NCBI GenBank assembly: GCA_024401335.1
Contig: JAKSLH010000016.1
Location: forward strand, 1 to 62,378
DNA: 62,378 nt
DNA from: Bacteroidales bacterium
Lineage (GTDB): Bacteria > Bacteroidota > Bacteroidia > Bacteroidales > Marinilabiliaceae
Reading direction: 5' to 3'
A program made the translations under genes and the position numbers. Positions 16,716-25,933 of the stretch are shown here, piece by piece. The first letter of the stretch is position 1, and each line of letters starts with the position of its first letter. The notes under the pieces are model-generated. The model was not told the origin of the DNA. It worked only from the letters and a program-made list of their open reading frames with translations, and searched no databases.

Positions 16716-19370
16716 CTATTTCTGAGGCTCGATAACGCGGTAATTGCCGCTCAGATGCATGAAAGCGAAGAGGCGGAGGATACCTTCATAGTAAGCATCG
16801 AAATAGCCGCTAGGCGCAGGTTCATGCTTGCTGTTCCAGAAACGATCGACAAACTCACGAGCCTTGCTATGTGAGCATACGAGCGAGAGGGCCGCACTAG
16901 TAGCTACAAAGCCAGGAGTATGGCGAAGCTCCTTGAAGCCACCAGCCTCCATGATGTCTGCAGGCGTTGTTCCGTCAACATTATACTGGTCGAGGAATGA
17001 GTCGATGCCCTCATTGTAGAGGAAGTTCTGCAACTTATGGCCGTAGGCGTTCTGCCATTCCTTGTCTTTACAAGCCCAAGAGTAGTCAAGAGCGATATTC
17101 ATTGGCACTCGCCATGAGTCGTAGCGGAACACATCTCCCAATGTACGTCCTGTCTTCAGGAGCGAACCGTCATAGTTGCTATAGTCAGGGTTGAGGCCTG
17201 TCACAGGATGGATGGCCTTGTGGAGGTATTCACGGCTTGCGGCTGCACACTGGTTCCAGTAGTCGCTACGGCCATCCTTGGCATATTTAGCCCACACTTC
17301 GTAGAAAGCAGGGATGTGATAAGAAGGGTCGGTATAAGTAGCACCAGGCACGAAAGTGATGAGCTTAGTAGCCTCATCAATGAGTCGAGGCTGACCGTCT
17401 TTACCCATAGTGCAGTCGAGTATATACTGAGCCTCCTTGAGGTAGTCAATGCCAGTATTATTGCCCCATCTGTTGGATGCGAAGATAAGGCTAGTGATGA
17501 AATAGAGTTCACCATCAGAAGCCGCACCAAAAGCTCCACGTACACCATCTGGCGAAACGCTCCACTTGAAGTAGCCCTTCATCTTGCCATCTGGCATCTG
17601 CATGTTTGCCTTAGCCCAGCGCCATATCTTGTCGAATACGTCTTTCTTGTTGAGCTGTACGGCAATCATGAGTCCGTATGACATGCCTTCGGTACGTGCA
17701 TCGTGATTCTTGACGTCGCTGATATATGCCATATCATCGCCTACCTCGAAGTAAATGCGGTTAGGACCAGTAAACAAAGCATCATAGAGTTCCTGAAGCT
17801 TAGCCTCGATCTGAGCTTGTGTGTAACCCATTTCAGCGAAGAGGTTGCGGTACTGATGAGTCTCAAAACCACCCTTTTCCCATGGACGGAGAGAGGTCTT
17901 TGTCATGACTGCTGAGTGCAGCTCTGGCTGAAGGTCGAAGCCAACCCAATCGATAGTTATCTCGTTGCCATCCTTGCTCTGGAACTTGAGGTCAATCACA
18001 CCCTTAGGAGAGCGGTTGATAGGGAGGGATATGACACGGTATTCGTCAGAAGTAGGGATCTCGACAGTAGCGATAGTAGAGAAACCTGCTGCGAACTGTG
18101 GAGGCATAGGACGACCGTTCCATGTAGGGAGCTTAGTAGTAAGGTCTGTGATGACAAGCTTGCCACCCTTAGGAGCCTTAGCACGTACACTTACGGTAGT
18201 GACCTCTCTAGAGCCGAAATCAACAGCGTTATAGGTAGAGTATGACTCTACCCCATTGAACGTAAGCTGCCATCCTTCGAAACGGTTGAGAGTGTCCTTC
18301 TCGTTGACAAAAGCCATCTTGACTCCTTCTGCCTTGCTATAACGGTCTATCTGAATGTTGCTACGGGCGTTAGTGATACCTACACCACGGAGTGTAGGCT
18401 TAACCTCAACGATAGTTCCGTCTGGATTGAAAAAGAGTGAGTCGGCACAGATGCTACGGTTCTTGTCGAAGTTTGGCGAGAAATCGTTGTGGTGATAGAA
18501 GAGATACCACTGACCATTATATTCGACAACCGACTGATGGTTTGTCCAGCATCCTGTAGGCGATTCTGGCATGATAAGGCCCTTATATTCGTATGGTCCC
18601 ATAGGGTTCTTGCTCATAGCGTAGGCTAGCACCTCTGTATTGTTGCGGACATAAGGATAAGTAAGATAGTAGTAACCATTACGTTCGAAAGCGAAAGGAC
18701 CTTCTGCCTGACGTGAAGGCAACCCCTTAAGACACTGTACACCACGCATAGCAAACTTAAAGTTGCCGAAACGGACAGTATCAACAGGATTATCGTCTGC
18801 CAGTTCGAGCATATTATCCTTCAGCTTAGCGCAGTTGCCCGCTCCCCAGAAGATATAGTTGTTGCCATCAGATGCCTGGAGCACGCATGGGTCAATGCCC
18901 GAGATGCCCTCGATGTTGGTAGGTTCTGGCTTGAATGGACCGTAAGGTGTGTCACTAATAGCTACGCCGATGCCGAATCCGCGACCGCCCTTAGGTGCGT
19001 TAGGGAAATAGAAATAGTAACGGCCGTCCTTGCCTTTGACGCAATCAGGAGCCCACATAGAGTAGGCATCAGGATTACCCCATGGCACATCTTTCTGATG
19101 AAGAATCATGCCGTGGTCGGTCCAATCGGTGAGATTCTCGCTAGAGAAAACATGATAATCCTCCATGCAGAACCAGTTAGGCTGCGATGGATTAGGATTG
19201 TTAGACGGAGGAATGTCGTGAGACGGATAGACATAGAGTTTACCGTCGAACACGCGAGCTGTAGGGTCAGCAGTGAACTGGTCGCGAATAAGCGGGTTTT
19301 GCGCCTGTGCACAAAGCCCGCCTATCAAAAGTGCTCCCAGTGCCGTAGATTTTAATACAGGCATTTTCAT
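16716..19370 (-). CDS. GH43-GH8 fusion glycoside hydrolase (oligoxylan exo-enzymes)
   Basis: 884 residues with a signal peptide (1-24). Residues 25-345 are a GH43 five-blade propeller with the expected acids D35 (ADPTAR), D160 (GIDPCVL) and E223 (AEGPFAF). Residues about 350-480 form a beta-sandwich resembling CBM6. Residues about 495-880 are GH8, with the proposed general acid E561 (ARTEGMSYG) and the SDGELY motif (D619). The GH8 part resembles reducing-end xylose-releasing exo-oligoxylanases (Rex) more than endo-cellulases, while the GH43 part resembles beta-xylosidase/arabinofuranosidase. One chain could thus shorten xylo-oligosaccharides from both ends in the periplasm. Last gene of the minus-strand operon, 22 bases after the preceding stop. 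Confidence 0.88.
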   Translation of the reverse strand: MKMPVLKSTALGALLIGGLCAQAQNPLIRDQFTADPTARVFDGKLYVYPSHDIPPSNNPNPSQPNWFCMEDYHVFSSENLTDWTDHGMILHQKDVPWGNPDAYSMWAPDCVKGKDGRYYFYFPNAPKGGRGFGIGVAISDTPYGPFKPEPTNIEGISGIDPCVLQASDGNNYIFWGAGNCAKLKDNMLELADDNPVDTVRFGNFKFAMRGVQCLKGLPSRQAEGPFAFERNGYYYLTYPYVRNNTEVLAYAMSKNPMGPYEYKGLIMPESPTGCWTNHQSVVEYNGQWYLFYHHNDFSPNFDKNRSICADSLFFNPDGTIVEVKPTLRGVGITNARSNIQIDRYSKAEGVKMAFVNEKDTLNRFEGWQLTFNGVESYSTYNAVDFGSREVTTVSVRAKAPKGGKLVITDLTTKLPTWNGRPMPPQFAAGFSTIATVEIPTSDEYRVISLPINRSPKGVIDLKFQSKDGNEITIDWVGFDLQPELHSAVMTKTSLRPWEKGGFETHQYRNLFAEMGYTQAQIEAKLQELYDALFTGPNRIYFEVGDDMAYISDVKNHDARTEGMSYGLMIAVQLNKKDVFDKIWRWAKANMQMPDGKMKGYFKWSVSPDGVRGAFGAASDGELYFITSLIFASNRWGNNTGIDYLKEAQYILDCTMGKDGQPRLIDEATKLITFVPGATYTDPSYHIPAFYEVWAKYAKDGRSDYWNQCAAASREYLHKAIHPVTGLNPDYSNYDGSLLKTGRTLGDVFRYDSWRVPMNIALDYSWACKDKEWQNAYGHKLQNFLYNEGIDSFLDQYNVDGTTPADIMEAGGFKELRHTPGFVATSAALSLVCSHSKAREFVDRFWNSKHEPAPSGYFDAYYEGILRLFAFMHLSGNYRVIEPQK

Positions 19371-19392
19371 GGGAAAATAAGTTATTTTGGGT

Positions 19393-20850
19393 TTATCTCA
19401 ATTCCTTAAGATTCCACTTGCAATTATCGTTGTTGAAGTCGAATTCAGCAAGAGTTGGAGTACTGTCGGCTATAGACACGAGGCAACGCTTAGCGCCCTT
19501 AGCCTCTGACTTAGGCATGATGCGATAAGTGCCATCTGTCATCTGGTCGATCTGCCAGAGCTGTTCGTCTGTCTTTTCGAACTTAGCGGTAGTAGTCACA
19601 TTACCTTCCTTAGTAGCGGTAAGAGTTCGTTCTGTACCAGCAATAGTTATCTTATAGTAAGGCTGGCCAAGGAAACCTCCAACACCTTCTACAGCAGTTA
19701 TTGTCCACTTCTGATGTGGGCGGACCATGAAGTCGCCGTTGCGAACGCCGATCTCGTCGGCTGGCCACTCATCCTGCACCTGTTCGAGAGTCTGCATAGG
19801 AATAGGATTGATCTCACGCTTCTCGTTAGGGTTGAACCAACGCATTCTGCCACCATCGATTCTCTTGAAGTCGACAGCGAGCTCGAGAGCGTAGCCATGA
19901 CGTTCAGATTCTACTTCATAGGTACCTTCGCGGAACTTCTCGCCTGCTACAGGCCAGCCGTTCTTCCAGAGGAGAGGACGTATACCGAGAACGCTGTAGC
20001 CACCCATATCGAAGTCAGCCTCGAAGTGACAAGACATCTTCTCAACTCCCTCAGCAACTACAGTACGGCCGAAGTGACCAGGACCAACAACCTTATCATG
20101 AGCAGCGATAACCATCTTACCGCCACCCTGGAGCATAGGACGACCGAGATTGTCAACATAAGGACCAGTCACATTACGTGAACGGCCACATACGATGTTA
20201 TAGGTAGAGTTAACACCATCGCAGCATGTGCCATGAGTACCGAGGAGGTAGTACCATCCATCCTTGTAGATAAGGTCGGTAGCCTCGCAGTCGATAGCCA
20301 CGTCAACAGCCTCGTTGCCTTCAACACGCTTACCTGTCTCAGGGTCGAGCTCGACAATGCGGATATTACCGAAGTAAGTACCATAGCTGCACCAGAGACG
20401 ACCTGTAGTAGGGTCAAGGAGCAAACCTGCATCGATAGCGTCGCAGTCTTCGCCATCAACAGAGCTAGCGACAACAACCTTCTCTGTGAACTTGAAATCA
20501 GGCGACTTAGGGTCAAGGGTCTTGTTCCACATTGTCAGCACATCACCGCTATGAGTACCGCCCAGTCCGCCACCGGTAGCACTCCAAGCGAAGAGATAAC
20601 GGTCGCCGATCTTGATACAGTCAGGAGCTGCACCACGGTTAGGACGTATAGCGCCGCTATGCCAAGTGTAGCCACCATCTTCAGACATGATACCGTTTTC
20701 ACCAGTACCATAAGTGTACCACACGCCATCACACTCCATGAGAGTAGCTGGGTCATGAATAAAAGGCTCACCCACCTGAGCATTCGCATTGTTAGCAGCC
20801 AACATAGCCGATGCAACAAGTGCGACATTCAATATATTTCTTGTTTTCAT
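19393..20850 (-). CDS. GH43 glycosidase with C-terminal lectin-like domain
   Basis: 485 residues, signal peptide to about 25 (NANA). The propeller shows HDPATLMECDG (putative catalytic Asp), AIDAGLLLDPTTGRLW (second Asp), DCEATDLIYKDGWYYL (putative Glu) and GPGHFG near the end of the GH43 part, a pattern of arabinan endo-1,5-arabinanase-like GH43 enzymes. Residues about 375-485 form a separate domain with repeated W/Y-x-I/L blocks (QLWQIDQMTDGTYRIM) typical of ricin-type beta-trefoil lectins. The protein probably cuts arabinose-containing side chains or arabinan. Third gene in the operon, 20 bases after the previous stop. The exact bond is uncertain, since GH43 subfamilies differ. Confidence 0.82.
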   Translation of the reverse strand: MKTRNILNVALVASAMLAANNANAQVGEPFIHDPATLMECDGVWYTYGTGENGIMSEDGGYTWHSGAIRPNRGAAPDCIKIGDRYLFAWSATGGGLGGTHSGDVLTMWNKTLDPKSPDFKFTEKVVVASSVDGEDCDAIDAGLLLDPTTGRLWCSYGTYFGNIRIVELDPETGKRVEGNEAVDVAIDCEATDLIYKDGWYYLLGTHGTCCDGVNSTYNIVCGRSRNVTGPYVDNLGRPMLQGGGKMVIAAHDKVVGPGHFGRTVVAEGVEKMSCHFEADFDMGGYSVLGIRPLLWKNGWPVAGEKFREGTYEVESERHGYALELAVDFKRIDGGRMRWFNPNEKREINPIPMQTLEQVQDEWPADEIGVRNGDFMVRPHQKWTITAVEGVGGFLGQPYYKITIAGTERTLTATKEGNVTTTAKFEKTDEQLWQIDQMTDGTYRIMPKSEAKGAKRCLVSIADSTPTLAEFDFNNDNCKWNLKELR

Positions 20851-20870
20851 TGTCTTCTATTGTAATTGGA

Positions 20871-21614
20871 TTATTTGATTGTTATGCCACTTGTAATAGC
20901 CTTACCGTTCTCATCAGCGAAACGAACGCAGAAGTCGCTCATACCAGGACCGTTGATTATTGCGCCGCGGATGATGTTTTCGCCCTTCTTGAGGTTGATG
21001 CGCTCAGACATGCAGTCGTCGGCCACCATACGGCGGTCACCCGAAAGGATAAGAGTCTCAGCACCATTCACCCACCACTTAGAAGCAGAATTTGAACCTA
21101 CAGAGAGACGAACATTCTCCATGTCCTTTTCGCAGTTGATAACAGTCACAACCCAATATATAACACCATAGAGACGCTTAGTCTGGTACTCACCGAAGCG
21201 CATAAGCTTAAGGTTGTATGTCTTGCTGTCGAGCTTATGCCAAGTAAGCTTCTCCTTGCTGAATGTTCTCTTTATCTCAGCATTCTGGTCGAAGCGTCGG
21301 AAGTCCTTTGGCATTTCAACATGCTCAGCAATAGCCGTAACCTTGTCGCCATCTTTTGGAAGACATGTCATCTGGCCTTTGAAATACTCCTTAGCGAAGA
21401 CCTCATTGAGGTAGCTGTCGACAAAGACAGTATTGGTGTGGTTAGGCTTGCTGATAGGCTCGAGAACCGTCCATCGACGGATGAAGCCCTCATCATCAAG
21501 CGAAAGCTCTGTTTTAGTTGGCGTATCGAAGTAGTTCGACTGCGCCATCGCGCTTCCGCAATCCACAAGCGAAAGGAGCGACAATGCAAATACCAATGCA
21601 GTTGATCTTTTCAT
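20871..21614 (-). CDS. Secreted protein of unknown function in the xylan operon
   Basis: 247 residues with a signal peptide (about 1-24, AMAQ). The body divides into an N-terminal part with IRRWTVLEPISKPN near its start and a C-terminal part (KWWVNGAETLILSGDRR, NLKKGENIIRGAIINGPG) that reads like the jelly-roll modules attached to glycosidases and esterases, where a backbone-contacting loop WWVNG and an xLKKGxN turn are usual. No catalytic motif is visible. Placement between GH5 and GH43 in a tight operon implies a role in binding or processing the same polysaccharide. I cannot name the family. Confidence 0.7.
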   Translation of the reverse strand: MKRSTALVFALSLLSLVDCGSAMAQSNYFDTPTKTELSLDDEGFIRRWTVLEPISKPNHTNTVFVDSYLNEVFAKEYFKGQMTCLPKDGDKVTAIAEHVEMPKDFRRFDQNAEIKRTFSKEKLTWHKLDSKTYNLKLMRFGEYQTKRLYGVIYWVVTVINCEKDMENVRLSVGSNSASKWWVNGAETLILSGDRRMVADDCMSERINLKKGENIIRGAIINGPGMSDFCVRFADENGKAITSGITIK

Positions 21615-21639
21615 TTCGTATATAAAGTTAAAGTATGAA

Positions 21640-23604
21640 TTATTCGAGATAAATATCCTCTATGACAATAGGCTTGCCACCAGTGGTCCAGATGCCGACA
21701 ATCGTGATATTTGTCGGGTCAAGTTTCTTGCCTAGTGGCTTGTTGTCGGTTGACTTATCCATGTCGCCAGATATGTTGATGACTGCCTTGCCGCCAGTGA
21801 AGGAAGCCTCATACGCCCCATCCCAATAACCGCCGCCATCGAATATACGGAACGAAGGGCTGCACGACATATCGGAGCCTTCACCAAGTACGCAAACCAG
21901 CTTCTTATAGCTAGAGATATCTATGCCTGGCGAATATTCCCATCCACCGAAGCCGTACTGACCTGTCACCAGTTCGTGAGTTGATTGATTAAATGAGCCT
22001 GTCTCCCAGATATTAGGATTGAACTTAGCAAAGTCGAATGGGTTGAAAGCCTCAACCTCAACATCGAAAGATGTCTCGATACCGAGAGCCTTAACTGTCA
22101 CCTTTGTCTTGCCCGACTTAAGAGCGACAAGCTTATTTCCTTTGACCTCAGCAACAGAAGCATCGGCTACAGTTATTTCGGTGCCTGTCATCACAGGAGA
22201 TATCTTAGTGCCATTCTTTGCATTGGCTATTATGAACTTAGAGCCACCCTTCTGCAAAGAGAGCTTACCATCAGACACGCCACCAACGACGATGTCATCG
22301 GCAGATGCAGGCTGTATGCGACCTTCGGCATAGTCCTTATACCAGTGATATATCTGCCAAGGGCAACCACGAGGGTCATTCCAGTAGTTAGTTGCCAGAT
22401 TCTCTTTTCCATATTTAGGGAAGTCGGCAAGGTCCCAAGGATCGGTAAAGAGGATATAGCCAGCATTGCCAAGATTGTCAACAAGCCACTTGAAGTTAGC
22501 TCCAAAGCCATGACCGCCAGCCTCACCAGTCACACTCTTGCCCCATGACTTGCCGTAGGATTCTGGAGCCCAGTCCATCTCAGTGATCAAGATAGGAGCG
22601 ATATTGGCGGCAGGAGTGATCTGAGCGTCCCAGCCTGACTTGAACGACTCGAATCCGCCACCCCAGGCACCGCCCAGTTCGGCACTCTCCTTTTCAGCAT
22701 CACTGCCATACCATCCGGGATAGCAATGGACAGCAAAGCCATAGTTATCGTCGTTGATCTTATATTTTGCATAACCTGCGTATTGGCTCTGATAGCCAGT
22801 GCCAGGTACCCAGATGATATTCTTAGCGTTGACACGAATAAGATCGACAAAAGACTGCATATATTCTGTAAGAGCCTTGTTGTGAGAGTCGTCATTGCCA
22901 CCAACGACGCCGTTGGCGTCCTTGATGCTACGTGGCTCATTGAGAATCTCAAACATCACATCCATATTGTTGCAGAGCTTAGGATGAGAACTCATAATCT
23001 TCCACTGACTATAGAGAACTCTATAGAAATTGTCGCCCTTGCCTATGCAATCAGGAGCATCATAACCTGGCTTGAGGAGGACATACAGACCTTTAGAGAT
23101 ACAATGTTCAACGATTGGTACAAACACTTCATCAAGATATTTCTTGAAAAGTTCCTCGTCATAGTCCTCATACTCTGCCCTATCAGTAGGCCAAGGACGA
23201 GTGCGGGCAAGGCTCCAGTATGAATCCATGTGAAGACGCATAAAATCGACCTTCCAACCAGCGGCTATGATATCGTCGATCTGCTTGAGGTTCCAGTTGA
23301 GACAAGCATCGACATCATAGTTGTTCCACTGATAATTGTTGCGGGCACCACCATTGAACCAAGGACTGTTGGTCTGCCAGAAACCATGAAGATTGACATG
23401 CTCACCAGCCTCATTGACAAGATAGCGGCCATCAGTATGAAGCAAAGGAAGTTTATGTATAACAGGGATATCGACATTCTCAACAGCACCACCATTCTCT
23501 TGTGAAGTGGAAGAGTTAGGGAATGTAATTTCAATAATCTTCTCGTCCTTTTCGCACGACGAAAAGAGAGTCATTGCAAGCAATAAGGGTAAAAAATGTT
23601 TCAT
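21640..23604 (-). CDS. GH5 endo-glycanase lipoprotein
   Basis: 654 residues from ATG 23604, which opens the lipoprotein signal (lipobox LFSSC, Cys17); an ATG 15 bases upstream is less likely. The GH5 barrel (about 48-440) has the acid/base in EILNEPRS (E221), the substrate-binding HCYPGWYG, and the nucleophile in ILITEMDW (E340). It is followed by a Big_2-type Ig domain (about 465-540) and a C-terminal beta-sandwich resembling a carbohydrate-binding module. As a surface or periplasmic lipoprotein it would make the first internal cuts in a beta-glycan. The operon suggests xylan or arabinoxylan; GH5 alone would also allow cellulose or mannan. First gene of the operon. Confidence 0.85.
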   Translation of the reverse strand: MKHFLPLLLAMTLFSSCEKDEKIIEITFPNSSTSQENGGAVENVDIPVIHKLPLLHTDGRYLVNEAGEHVNLHGFWQTNSPWFNGGARNNYQWNNYDVDACLNWNLKQIDDIIAAGWKVDFMRLHMDSYWSLARTRPWPTDRAEYEDYDEELFKKYLDEVFVPIVEHCISKGLYVLLKPGYDAPDCIGKGDNFYRVLYSQWKIMSSHPKLCNNMDVMFEILNEPRSIKDANGVVGGNDDSHNKALTEYMQSFVDLIRVNAKNIIWVPGTGYQSQYAGYAKYKINDDNYGFAVHCYPGWYGSDAEKESAELGGAWGGGFESFKSGWDAQITPAANIAPILITEMDWAPESYGKSWGKSVTGEAGGHGFGANFKWLVDNLGNAGYILFTDPWDLADFPKYGKENLATNYWNDPRGCPWQIYHWYKDYAEGRIQPASADDIVVGGVSDGKLSLQKGGSKFIIANAKNGTKISPVMTGTEITVADASVAEVKGNKLVALKSGKTKVTVKALGIETSFDVEVEAFNPFDFAKFNPNIWETGSFNQSTHELVTGQYGFGGWEYSPGIDISSYKKLVCVLGEGSDMSCSPSFRIFDGGGYWDGAYEASFTGGKAVINISGDMDKSTDNKPLGKKLDPTNITIVGIWTTGGKPIVIEDIYLE

Positions 23605-23639
23605 GCTCAAAATAATCAATCATACCAATTTAACAACCG

Positions 23640-23647
23640 CAAATATA
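23640..23647 (-). promoter_or_regulatory. Operon promoter (-7) for the GH5-GH43 genes
   Basis: On the minus strand TATATTTG, a perfect -7 element, 36 bases before ATG 23604. The -33 region is T-rich without a clear TTTG. Confidence 0.6.
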
Positions 23648-23846
23648 AAGAAACATATTAAAACACTAGTCGTTTTAGGGAAATAAATTGACTGCCATGC
23701 GAACAAGAGAGGCGAACAAGCATGGAATATTTTCAGAAGGCGGACATGAATCACGCAGATTGAGATGGATATTTGCAGAGATCGTGTTTTTTTTGTGGAG
23801 GGGGAAGTAATGGAGGCTACAGATATGTCAAGTTATCTCTTTTTTA

Positions 23847-23854
23847 TATATTTG
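23847..23854 (+). promoter_or_regulatory. -7 element immediately before the porin start
   Basis: Perfect TATATTTG ending six bases before the GTG at 23860. The predicted transcription start falls on or next to the start codon, implying a leaderless message. Confidence 0.6.
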
Positions 23855-23859
23855 CAATC

Positions 23860-25893
23860 GTGAAACGATTCGTAGCATACATACTAATATTTCTTGCGTC
23901 AGCAATAACGGCAACGGCGCAAAAGACTTTACCTAAGAGTCAGGCAGGAGCCGGGAACAACAGCTCGTCAAAGAACTCGAAGCAAACCTTTATCAGGCCA
24001 AACGTGAAGGCCTGGAAGATGGTTGACCAATATACCCTTGCCGACACTATACCTGTAGATACACTCACCAACGGACATCAGATAAACAACAAGATCTGGA
24101 AGAACAATGTGATGAACGTCACATTGGGTAATTTCGGTTCGCCATATATCCCTATGCTCTACATGAACCGACGTCGCACCGACGGATATATCTTTCTAAA
24201 CACACTACAGGAATATACAGAGCAGCCTCAGGACTTTGTCTATTACAACACGAAGACACCATATACAAATTTGGCTTATAACATGGGCTTCCCGAAAAGA
24301 CGTTCGGAGGAGTTTGTGCAGGTGCTCTTCACCCAGAATGTAAACAGACGTCTGAACGTAGGCATACACTATAAGTTCTCCACCTCTATCGGTCGATACA
24401 GCAACCAGCGAGCAGACCATGCTTCAGTGCGCCTGTTCAGCAGTTACGACGGTGACAACTACAAGAGCCAGTTCTCGGGTATATACACTCGTTCGGACAT
24501 AAACGAGAACGGCGGTATAACAAATGACGAGTTCGTGCTGCAAACGGACCCAACAGGAACAGACCAGAAGGAGTATGACAAGGCAGAAGATATCCCTGTC
24601 TTCTTCATGGACCAGACAAACAGACATGCAACATACCAGTTGCACTATGCGCATCAGCTCGACCTGGGGCATGTAGACAGAATAGACCCTGTTGACAGCA
24701 CCGAATATGAGGTGCCGGTAGCCACTGCATACCATCAGATACATCTGATGAGAAACCATCATGAGTACCGCACGGGAGACCTTAGCTCGTTTGGCAAGAC
24801 ACTTGACGAGCTATTTCCTATGACGCAGGACACAACGAAGACCGACGACAGAGTGAAATATGGTATGGTGACCAACACCTTCAACCTGAAACTCAACGAG
24901 GAGTTCAACTCGCTGCTACGCTTCGGTCTGAGAGGCTTCATAGGCAATGATGTCAAGAGCTACCACTGGCCAGACACGATACACAAATACACTAATGAAG
25001 ATGGTGATTGGGTAAGAGAGTATCAGCGTCAGGGTGTGACAAAGGTGAGCATGTTCTTCGGCGGTCAGATATTCAAGAACAAAGGAGAGCACGTAAGGCT
25101 CAACGCAGGCATCAAGCAGTATATAACCGGATATAACGCCGGCGACATGATCCTCAACGGAAGCATAGACAACTACATCAGAGTGTTGAACCAGCCTGTA
25201 AAGCTATGGGGCAAGGTGATATATGAACTCAAGACACCGGAAATATACCAGGAGCGATACTGTTCGAACCACTACAGGTGGAACAGGAGCTTAGACAGGC
25301 AGAACACGATCAGCTACAGCGGTGGCGTCAGAATGGACAGCCTAAGGCTTGAACTGACCGTATTCGGCAGTTCGGAAAAGAATAAGATTTACTTCAACAG
25401 CGACGGCAAGCCAGACCAGAGCGGCAAACTGGTGAACATCATAGGAGCTTATCTTTACAAGCATTTCTCGGTTATAGGATTCAACTCCATAAACCGCCTG
25501 GCAGTGCAGAGCTCGTTTGACAACGACGACATAGAGCCATTGCCACTATTCTCGATATACTCATCGAACTTCTATGAGAGATTGCTATTTAATGTGCTTA
25601 CATTCCAGATAGGCTTTGACTGGCGATATAACACACGTTATTACGCACCAAAGTATATACCAGCCATCATGCAGTTCTGTCCGCAGGACAAGAGCGATGC
25701 AGACAGCAGGAAGGTGGGAGGCCACCATTACATAGATCCATTTGTCAACATGCAGCTCAAGAGAGCGAGAATATATGTGAAATATGAGCATGTAAACACC
25801 ACATGGGGTGACAAGGACTATTTCCACACGGTGCACTACCCTGCCAACCCAGGATTCTTCAAGTTCGGCGTGTCATGGAACTTCTATGACTAG
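23860..25893 (+). CDS. Putative outer-membrane porin (Porin_10-like)
   Basis: About 677 residues from GTG 23860, the only start that gives a clean signal peptide (KRFVAYILIFLASAITATAQ); an ATG at 23773 would add a second hydrophobic stretch before it. The rest is a beta-barrel rich in alternating aromatic residues (LGNFGSPYIPMLYMNR, NVGIHYKFSTSIGRYSNQ, ARIYVKYEHVN, FFKFGVSWNFYD at the end), ending in an aromatic residue followed by Asp. It matches the large putative-porin family common in Bacteroidota. Cotranscribed with GH95, so it may pass sugars released at the surface, but the family is often unlinked to glycans. Confidence 0.78.
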   Translation: MKRFVAYILIFLASAITATAQKTLPKSQAGAGNNSSSKNSKQTFIRPNVKAWKMVDQYTLADTIPVDTLTNGHQINNKIWKNNVMNVTLGNFGSPYIPMLYMNRRRTDGYIFLNTLQEYTEQPQDFVYYNTKTPYTNLAYNMGFPKRRSEEFVQVLFTQNVNRRLNVGIHYKFSTSIGRYSNQRADHASVRLFSSYDGDNYKSQFSGIYTRSDINENGGITNDEFVLQTDPTGTDQKEYDKAEDIPVFFMDQTNRHATYQLHYAHQLDLGHVDRIDPVDSTEYEVPVATAYHQIHLMRNHHEYRTGDLSSFGKTLDELFPMTQDTTKTDDRVKYGMVTNTFNLKLNEEFNSLLRFGLRGFIGNDVKSYHWPDTIHKYTNEDGDWVREYQRQGVTKVSMFFGGQIFKNKGEHVRLNAGIKQYITGYNAGDMILNGSIDNYIRVLNQPVKLWGKVIYELKTPEIYQERYCSNHYRWNRSLDRQNTISYSGGVRMDSLRLELTVFGSSEKNKIYFNSDGKPDQSGKLVNIIGAYLYKHFSVIGFNSINRLAVQSSFDNDDIEPLPLFSIYSSNFYERLLFNVLTFQIGFDWRYNTRYYAPKYIPAIMQFCPQDKSDADSRKVGGHHYIDPFVNMQLKRARIYVKYEHVNTTWGDKDYFHTVHYPANPGFFKFGVSWNFYD

Positions 25894-25933
25894 CGAGCTA
25901 GAGGTGACTTCAAACGACACATACGAATCAAAT

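Noticed and set aside
17208-18245. Plus-strand ORFs opposite the GH43-GH8 gene
   Set aside because: They lie wholly opposite a well-supported enzyme and lack recognisable motifs.
20233-20865. Plus-strand ORF of 210 residues opposite the GH43 gene
   Set aside because: Long antisense frame caused by codon bias; no start context or motif.
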